Source: Zonotrichia leucophrys gambelii | Lineage: Eukaryota; Chordata; Aves; Passeriformes; Passerellidae | Direction of reading: 5' to 3' | Length of the DNA stretch: 64,000 nucleotides | NCBI RefSeq assembly: GCF_028769735.1 | Contig: NC_088178.1 | Location: forward strand, 25,937,357 to 26,001,356 | Shown here: in pieces, positions 57,901-64,000 of the stretch | How the letters are laid out: the number at the start of each line of letters is the position of its first letter | Position numbering within the stretch: the first letter of the stretch is position 1 | Notes under the pieces: generated by a model | The model's database searches: none | What the model was told of the DNA's origin: nothing | Seen by the model: only the letters and a program-made list of their open reading frames with translations | Program-made: the position numbers and the translations under genes

Positions 57901-60900
57901 CTCACCCCCTGCCCTGGGCAAGGAGGGGTTTAGGCAGGGAACAGGCGCCCAGCCAGCATTACAGGATCTAAATCCAGCTCTGCTGGGGCTGGTTTGAGCG
58001 TTCTCTCTCTGCTGGGGCAGAGCCTTTGGGTCCTATCTCTCCTGCTCCTTCTCCAGGCTGAGTCCCTTATCTGTCACCTCTTCCATCTGTCTCCGCCTGA
58101 TATGTGCCGGCAGCAGTGCCCGAGCCAGCCGCCCCCTCCAGCGCCCTGCAATGGGGCCAGAGCCCCTCGGACACAGGGTGACCTTGGGTTTGCTGCAGAC
58201 CTTCCCCTGCTGCCCCGTGGGTGCTCCCCAGCAGGGTGGAGCAGTGCCAGGTGCGTGCATGGAGCTGTAAATCTGCTGCCAGCGCGGTGACAGTTTGGGT
58301 ACTTATTTTAGCAGCCTTATTTTAGGTAAAAAGCTGCTGCAGGGTGAACTGTGGTCCAACTGGCTCTGCTGCCCACGAGGGTTTCCTCCAGTGCTCCTGG
58401 GAGTTTTGTGGGAGGAAGAGGGACCTCAGGGCTATGGGGAAGGCTTTCCAGTCAGCAGCCTGCCATTGGAGCCAGTGTCCTCAGGGACACTCACCTCTGC
58501 AACATCCTCCAAGGTTTCAAACTCAGCTCTTGCTGCTTGGAAGGTTTGCTCTGGCTCTGCTCACACACCCAGCCATGCATGGCCACCTCGCTTCCCAGCA
58601 GGCAGTGAGGAGACCTGGCTGGTGTTCATCCATCCCCTGCTCTGCAGAATGCTGTATGGAACAGACCCACACCCAGGCCATAGACCACGCTCCAAAGGCA
58701 GCCCTTTCCCGCTCCCACACGGCACTGAACACCCCTTTTTCTAACTGAAAAAACCCCAATCCTACCCATTTTATCAAGCTCATGTTCTCCTGGCTTGCAC
58801 CTTCACTTTGTCCTATGGAAGCGCTGTGACCGGCTCTCCCCTCTGGGACCTTCAGGCAGGGAGCCACTTCCCCCCTCCCAGCTTTTACCTTTACTGTTTT
58901 CAGCCTGGTGTCTTCCTTCTCCCTCTGAGCACTCACCGCTCATCCAGCCTGCACGACTTGCTGACCCAGCACTCCTGCCTGCTCCTCCATCCGTTTTGCC
59001 TCCACACGTAATGCACTTTCATAATCTTCCCCAGGAAGGTCGTGCAGAGCAGGTCACAGTGCTGCACTGGGGGTTGTGACCATGCAGGGCCCATCCCTGT
59101 GCACTGCCTGGGCTCCTGCACCTGGGCCTCCCTCAGCATCCACCCCACTGCTTGGCCCAGACACCTCCAGGGATGTGCTTTTGGAAACCCCAAAATGCCC
59201 AGTGAGAGGGCTGCCTGCAGGAGAGGTGCTCCCATGTCGTGTCAGTGGTGCCCGGGAGTTTTGCACTGAGCCAGGCTCAGTACTTAGGCTGCCCACAGCC
59301 TCCCCACATCCTGGCCCTGGTTGCTGCCAGATGAGTGGGGAGGGGGCAGGGGTGGTGAACGCCTGCAACAACAGCCCAGGGGAACAACAGCCCAGATGTG
59401 AACCCCAGCCCAGATGTGTACAACAGCCCAGCTCTGCCAATGCCACGAGCTGAGGGAAGCTTTGTGCCAAGACCACCGCCCCAGTGCCTCCCTCTGCTCC
59501 CAGATTTCTTCTGGGGGCTTTGCCATGCCCACAGTATGCCCATGGCCACTGCCATCATCCCACCCACGGAGAAACACGAGAGCCACTGCAGAGACTCTGC
59601 CAAAACCTTTCCTGTTCTGATCAGCTCACCACAGGGCCTCGTTAGCTTAATGAATGAATTTCAAAGCTGGGCTTTCAGATGACATTTGGGCATACAGCTT
59701 TGGGCAAAAGACTTCTGGAGTGCCAGGCTGGAACACAGTCTCCATGTCTCCAAAAAATCCTCATCTTCTGGTTTCTGAGTGAAATAATAACCAAACCAGG
59801 AGACTCTCATAAAGGAAATCAGCAAAGACAACTACTTTTATATGTGCGCTTAAGTATTTAGGTCAGTATTTTTAGAATAAATAGCCGTGGGTTGGTTCCT
59901 ATCTTTTCACTTTCATTTTTCACACTTCAGCTTCATTTTCCTGAATCTGGTTACACTGAAGCAGCAATTGGGTTCTGCAAAGCACTCACACCTACCAGCA
60001 TGCTGACCTCACTGCCTCCTGCTTCTCCATGGCTCCTCTGGCCTCTCCTTCTCCTCTGAGATAGCACCATGGGTAGGAGCTGGATCTGTCCCCCTCTGCT
60101 AGAAAGATTTCCCCACAAGCTGGTGAGGGAAAAAAAGAGGAAATGGGCTGCAGTGGGATCAGCTCTGCAAGGGGGTGAGGATCTTTGCTGCTCTGAACCA
60201 GGAAAGGGATGCACGTGTGCACTGCCACGGCCCACCATGGATGTGTGTGGCTCCCTGCACGTCCCCAGCCCTGCTCCCAGTGCCATCCAGTCCCTTCCTG
60301 CTCCAAAGAGAGCCCCGGCCACGAGCTGGGCGTTGCACCCTGCAGCCTGCTATTAAAAGCAAACCATCTAGAAGAGTCCTTCGGAGTGAAAGCAGCTTTT
60401 AAAGGAAACATTGGCAGCCTCCTTTGGCTGCAACAGTGCCTGCTTTGCTAACGGCCTCCAAAATTAGAAGAGGCTCAGAAACTTCGGATGGATGTTACTG
60501 CAGCAGAGTGGGGAGGGGGTATGAGGGGGAGGCTCCAGCCTGCTCAGCCTCAGCTGTGCTTCCCCAGGAACCAGGGTGCTGCTCCATACCTCATGGATAC
60601 AACTTTTTTTTTTTGTGGGGCAGAAGAAAAGATTGGCATGGGAAGGGAGCATGGGGCACAACGCCTGGCCAGCACGGAAATCCCGGGCACGCACGTGCTG
60701 CTGGAGGAAGCAGCGATCTCTGCTGTGCTAAACACGCTCGGCAGGAGCCACGGAGATGTGCCAAAGCCTCTTCATGACTTAGCTCCTAATAAACACGCTG
60801 CAGATGGGAAATGAGCCCTCGGCTTCCCCCAGCGTGGGCCAGCGGCGAGCTCACCCCGGCCATGCCCCAGCCCTGCGAGCTGGGGGGCACAGGGCACGTC

Positions 60901-60912
60901 CCTGCTGGCCCT

Positions 60913-60972
60913 GGAACTGGCTCTGGGCTCCTGGAACCGGCTCTGGGCTCCTGGGACCGGCTCTGGGCTCCT
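60913..60972 (+). repeat. Three 20-bp tandem copies
   Basis: GGAACCGGCTCTGGGCTCCT repeated three times with single-base differences. Confidence 0.95.
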
Positions 60973-62779
60973 GCCTGCCCTGCACGGCCCCTGGGAGAGC
61001 TTTTCCCCAAGCAAAGCCTTCCTCCTGCCCGGCGCAACGGCCGCTTCACCTCCAAGAGTTATTCACAGATAAACTCCATAAATTTGGGGGACAGCCATTT
61101 TATCACTCCTGGCAGCTCTGTGCATTGCCTGCCACAAGGTGAAGCCGCGGGAGCTGGGAAGGGATGGGAAAAGCAGCTCCTGGGAGAGCTGGAGCAGCGG
61201 GATGCCTGGCCAGGAGCGGCTCCGCTCTGGGACAGCTGGGGCCACGGCTGGATGGATCTTGCCCCGGCTCCTGCTGCCCACCTGGGGTTTCTGAGGCTTT
61301 GTTAGACACAGGGAGGCTTGAGAGCAGCAAACCTCCTCCTCCTCCTCCTCCTCCCTGCCTTGCCTCCATGGATGATTTATTTCGACACGCGACTCCATCC
61401 TGTTTTGCTGCATCACTCCAGGCACTTTATTGCTTCTGGCCTGGGCTGGCGACATCCCTGCACCCATCCCTGACTTCTCGGGGGCAGAAAGGTGCCCTCA
61501 ATCCCCTGGCACCGGGGCTCGTCAGGATATCAAAATGCTCCCGAGTTGTGGTGGTTAGCTGGCCTTTCCTGACCTCCCAGAGCAGCTTCCCTTCTCCTGG
61601 CCCCTTCCTTGAGCTGTTGGTCCATCACTGCCTGGCAGCTTCCACCTGGGGCTCTTTAGGGTGCCCACTGCTGGGAAGAAAGCCTGTGCTTTGTCAGTTC
61701 ACTGGGAATACTCTGCTAGAACATCACCTGTAAAAAAAAATACATTTTTAAAATTTCCATCCTTAATTGTGCCCTGCACTTACAAAGGTGCAGTACCTTT
61801 AAAGGCTCCGTGAGCCCCCAAAGTGACGTGGCCCTTGTTCATAGTGGGTATGTGGGCAGTGTGCTCTGGCACATGGACACCACTGCCATCCTGGCTGGAC
61901 AGGCTGCATTCCTGCCTGGAACACTGCACCCCAGCCTGTTGCAGGACTGTCCTCCCACCAGGCACCGCTGCTGGCAGTTTGGATTTTGAACTTTAAATTT
62001 GACCAAGATATAGGTTGTTTTATTTTCCCATGTTGCTGCCAGCCTGGTATTCCCTTTTCCCACGGGAAAACCAAAACTCCATGATGACTGCTGGAGACGC
62101 TAATGTGGAGGACGGGAGAGGGGCTTCCATCCAACACACTCCCTTGCACCCCTCCAAAACTACCCTCTCCATTTCACAGCCTCCCTGGAGTGCTGTGCAT
62201 CCTTTGAGAGCGGCTGGATTTGGTGCCTAAAATTCCCTTTCTTCTAATAAGGCTGTTTTTTCCCTCTAAACCTGAGAGAGCAGGAAGAACCCCCTCCTCG
62301 TCTGGGCGAGATTTCCACACCTCAGTGGCGGTGGCGAGCGCTCTGCATGGCTCGCATTCAAATGAAGCCGGCGCAGGCAGCGCTGCCGGGGGGCTCTGCC
62401 ACCCACCCATCCCCACGGCCGCCGAGCCGCTCCTGTTTTTGGGAAGGAGCATTTATTTGCCTGCCGTGGGCTCGGGGTTTCTGCCTCTGGCCGGAGCTGC
62501 GGTGTTGGGGTTTCCTGTTTACCCGCGCAGCTGTGCCGGCGGTTGGAGGGAGCTCGGCGTTGGCCAAAACATCCCCGGTGCCAAAACATCACCGGTGCCC
62601 AAACATCGTCGGTGCCCTGAGCGGCTCCGCGGTGCAGCACCCCAACCAGCCTTTTGGCTTTTAATGTAGGCAGCAGCAGCGATCCGCTGGTAGAGGCTGC
62701 ATGCGCATAATTAATTAAATTGCATAATTAATAACGCTGCATTATTCATAAAGGCCTGGGGGGCGTCCCCACCATCACC

Positions 62780-63350
62780 TGAGGGCGAGTGCCACCCTGC
62801 CCCGGCAGCCCGGGACGCGGAGGCGAAGCCCGGCGCTGGCGGCACCCGAAGCGCCGCGGCCGCGGGCACGCGTGGGGGCGATGCCGTCCCCCAGGGCAGC
62901 GGGAGGGCGGGCACTGGGGCCGTGTCCCGGTACCGGTTCCTCTCCCGGTCCCGGTCCGGGTCCCTCCCCCCTCAGGCCGGGTCCCCCCCGGGGGCCGCAC
63001 GGCGCCGCGCGGGCGGGGCGGGGCGCGGAAGGGGCTTCTTGAAACCGCCGCGCGCTGATTGGCCGAGCCTCGCTCCGCCCCGCCCCCTCCTCCTCACAGT
63101 GCCCCCCCTCCCTTCCCTGCCGCCCTCTCCCCGCTCCGCGGGGGCCCGGGGGTACCGGAGGGCGCCGTCCCCCCGCGGTGCCCGCCCCCGGCCGCGGGGA
63201 CAGGCGGGGACGGGCGGGGACGGGCGGGGCGGGTCGCGGCTCCGGGCCGGGGCCGGGGCGGCAGCGGCCGCGGGGGGAGCGGGGGGTGCGCGCCGCCGCT
63301 CGGAGCAACGGCGCCCCCTGGCGGCATGCGGCGGCACCGGTACCGCCCGG
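62780..63350. promoter_or_regulatory. Second CpG island, gene unknown
   Basis: CpG-dense sequence with several GC boxes (GGGCGGGGCGGGG near 63011-63023; CGCCCCGCCCCC near 63076-63089) and a reverse CCAAT in CTGATTGGCC at 63056-63064. It looks like a promoter. No first exon can be assigned on either strand: no conserved peptide follows on the plus strand before a minisatellite begins. It could serve a neighbour beyond the right edge or a noncoding transcript. Confidence 0.6.
63196..63234 (+). repeat. 10-bp G-rich tandem, quadruplex-like
   Basis: Consecutive GGGGACAGGC, GGGGACGGGC, GGGGACGGGC and GGGGCGGG provide more than four closely spaced G-runs on the plus strand, matching the usual G-quadruplex pattern. 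Confidence 0.85.
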
Positions 63351-63357
63351 ACCCGCG

Positions 63358-63930
63358 GGCGTCCCGTGTCCGTGTGTCCCTCCGTGTCCGTGTCCCACCC
63401 CGTGTCCGTGTGTCCCCCTGTGTCCGTGTCCCACCCCGTGTCCGAGTGTTCCCGAGTGAGAGAGTGTTCCCCGTGTCCGTGTGTCCCCGAGTGTCCATGT
63501 GTCCCCCCGTGTCCGTGTGTCCCCCCCGTGTCCTGTGTCCGATATCCCCCCGTGTCCTGTGTCCAAGTGTCCCTCCGTGTCCGTGTGTCCCCCCGGGTCC
63601 TGTGTGTTCCCCTGTGTCCATGTGTTGTCCCCTTCATATCCTGTGTCCGTGTGTCCCCCCGTGTCTGAGTGTTCCCTTGTGTCCGTGTGTCCCCCCATGT
63701 CCTGTGTCCATGTGTCCCCCCGTGTTCAGGTGTCCTCCTGTGTCCAAGTGTCCCCCCGTGTCCATGTGTCCTCCGTGTTTCCCCCCATGTCCGTATGTCC
63801 CCCCACGTCTTGTGTCCGTGGGTCCCCCCAGAGGTCCCTGTCTCTGTGTACCCACGGGATCCTATGTCCCTGTGTCCAGGAATGTCCCTGTGTACCCCCA
63901 GTGTCCTGTGTCTGTGTAACCCCTCCGGAT
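63358..63930 (+). repeat. GTGTCCGTGTGTCCCC minisatellite
   Basis: About 570 bp of degenerate units such as CCGTGTCCGTGTGTCCCC, with variable length of roughly 17-22 bp, becoming more diverged to the right. It is open in all frames (VCPPVSVCPP on plus, HTDTGGHTDTG on minus). These frames should not be annotated as proteins. Confidence 0.92.
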
Positions 63931-64000
63931 GTCCAGGTGTTCATGGGCTGTCCTGGGATGGCCCTGTCCTCATGTACCCCCTGAGTGCTCCTGTCCCCAG

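Larger units (their letters stand above)
54300..62700. other. Intergenic region right of SSBP3
   Basis: No exon, RNA gene or transposon was recognised in 8.4 kb. The open frames are short or compositional, with no domain or splice-consistent chain. It holds a perfect inverted repeat (54917-54959), a 3 x 20-bp tandem repeat (60913-60972) and a CTC-rich run (61329-61353). In mammals ACOT11 lies beyond the SSBP3 5' end, but I see none of its coding sequence here. Confidence 0.5.

Noticed and set aside
62775..63984. Cys/Pro/Val-rich and His/Thr/Asp/Gly-rich frames up to about 300 codons
   Set aside because: They are translations of a GC-rich island and the GTGTCCGTGTGTCCCC minisatellite, overlapping in all frames, with no domain and no splice logic.
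1..64000. tRNA, rRNA, CRISPR, prokaryotic operons or mobile defence systems
   Set aside because: No tRNA-like box pairs, direct-repeat/spacer arrays or bacterial gene organisation were seen; the window is vertebrate genomic DNA.

Overview
This is vertebrate, almost certainly avian, nuclear DNA. The evidence is multi-exon genes with canonical GT-AG introns, CpG-island promoters, 5'-truncated CR1 LINEs carrying the bird-type octamer-repeat 3' end, LTRs that resemble families common in songbirds, and a mitochondrial ND3 insertion with bird-like codons. A passerine is the best guess. No bacterial, phage or CRISPR content is present, and no new biochemical system was found.

One protein-coding gene dominates the window: SSBP3 (single-stranded DNA-binding protein 3, SSDP1), on the minus strand. 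Its start codon lies at 52919-52921. Fifteen coding exons, read from high to low coordinates, give 335 codons plus one base. The last roughly 53 residues, with the stop codon and 3' UTR, lie beyond the left edge. Adding them to the 335 seen gives 388, the length of the long human isoform. SSBP3 binds LDB1/CLIM and stabilises LIM-homeodomain transcription complexes.

Layout from left to right: 1-2449 holds the tightly packed exons 15-10, with one CR1 in intron 14. 5253-8282 holds exons 9-6, including the known 27-residue cassette exon. 16022-16111 is exon 5. 16112-51826 is a single 35.7-kb intron 4. It carries a CR1 (30.2 kb), an endogenous-retrovirus LTR with an internal 39-bp tandem array (34.3-35.5 kb), a second unrelated LTR (36.05-36.6 kb), an ND3 numt (37.3-37.55 kb), several minisatellites, an isolated GC-rich island (46.0-46.4 kb) and AT-rich stretches that look like conserved enhancers. 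51827-52921 holds exons 4-1. 52.1-54.3 kb is the CpG-island promoter. 54.3-62.7 kb is intergenic with no gene I can support. 62.8-63.35 kb is a second CpG island sharing two promoter modules with the SSBP3 island, followed by a GT/CCC-rich minisatellite to about 63.93 kb.

Most long open frames in the window come from GC-rich composition or from tandem repeats whose unit length is divisible by three. They are not genes.
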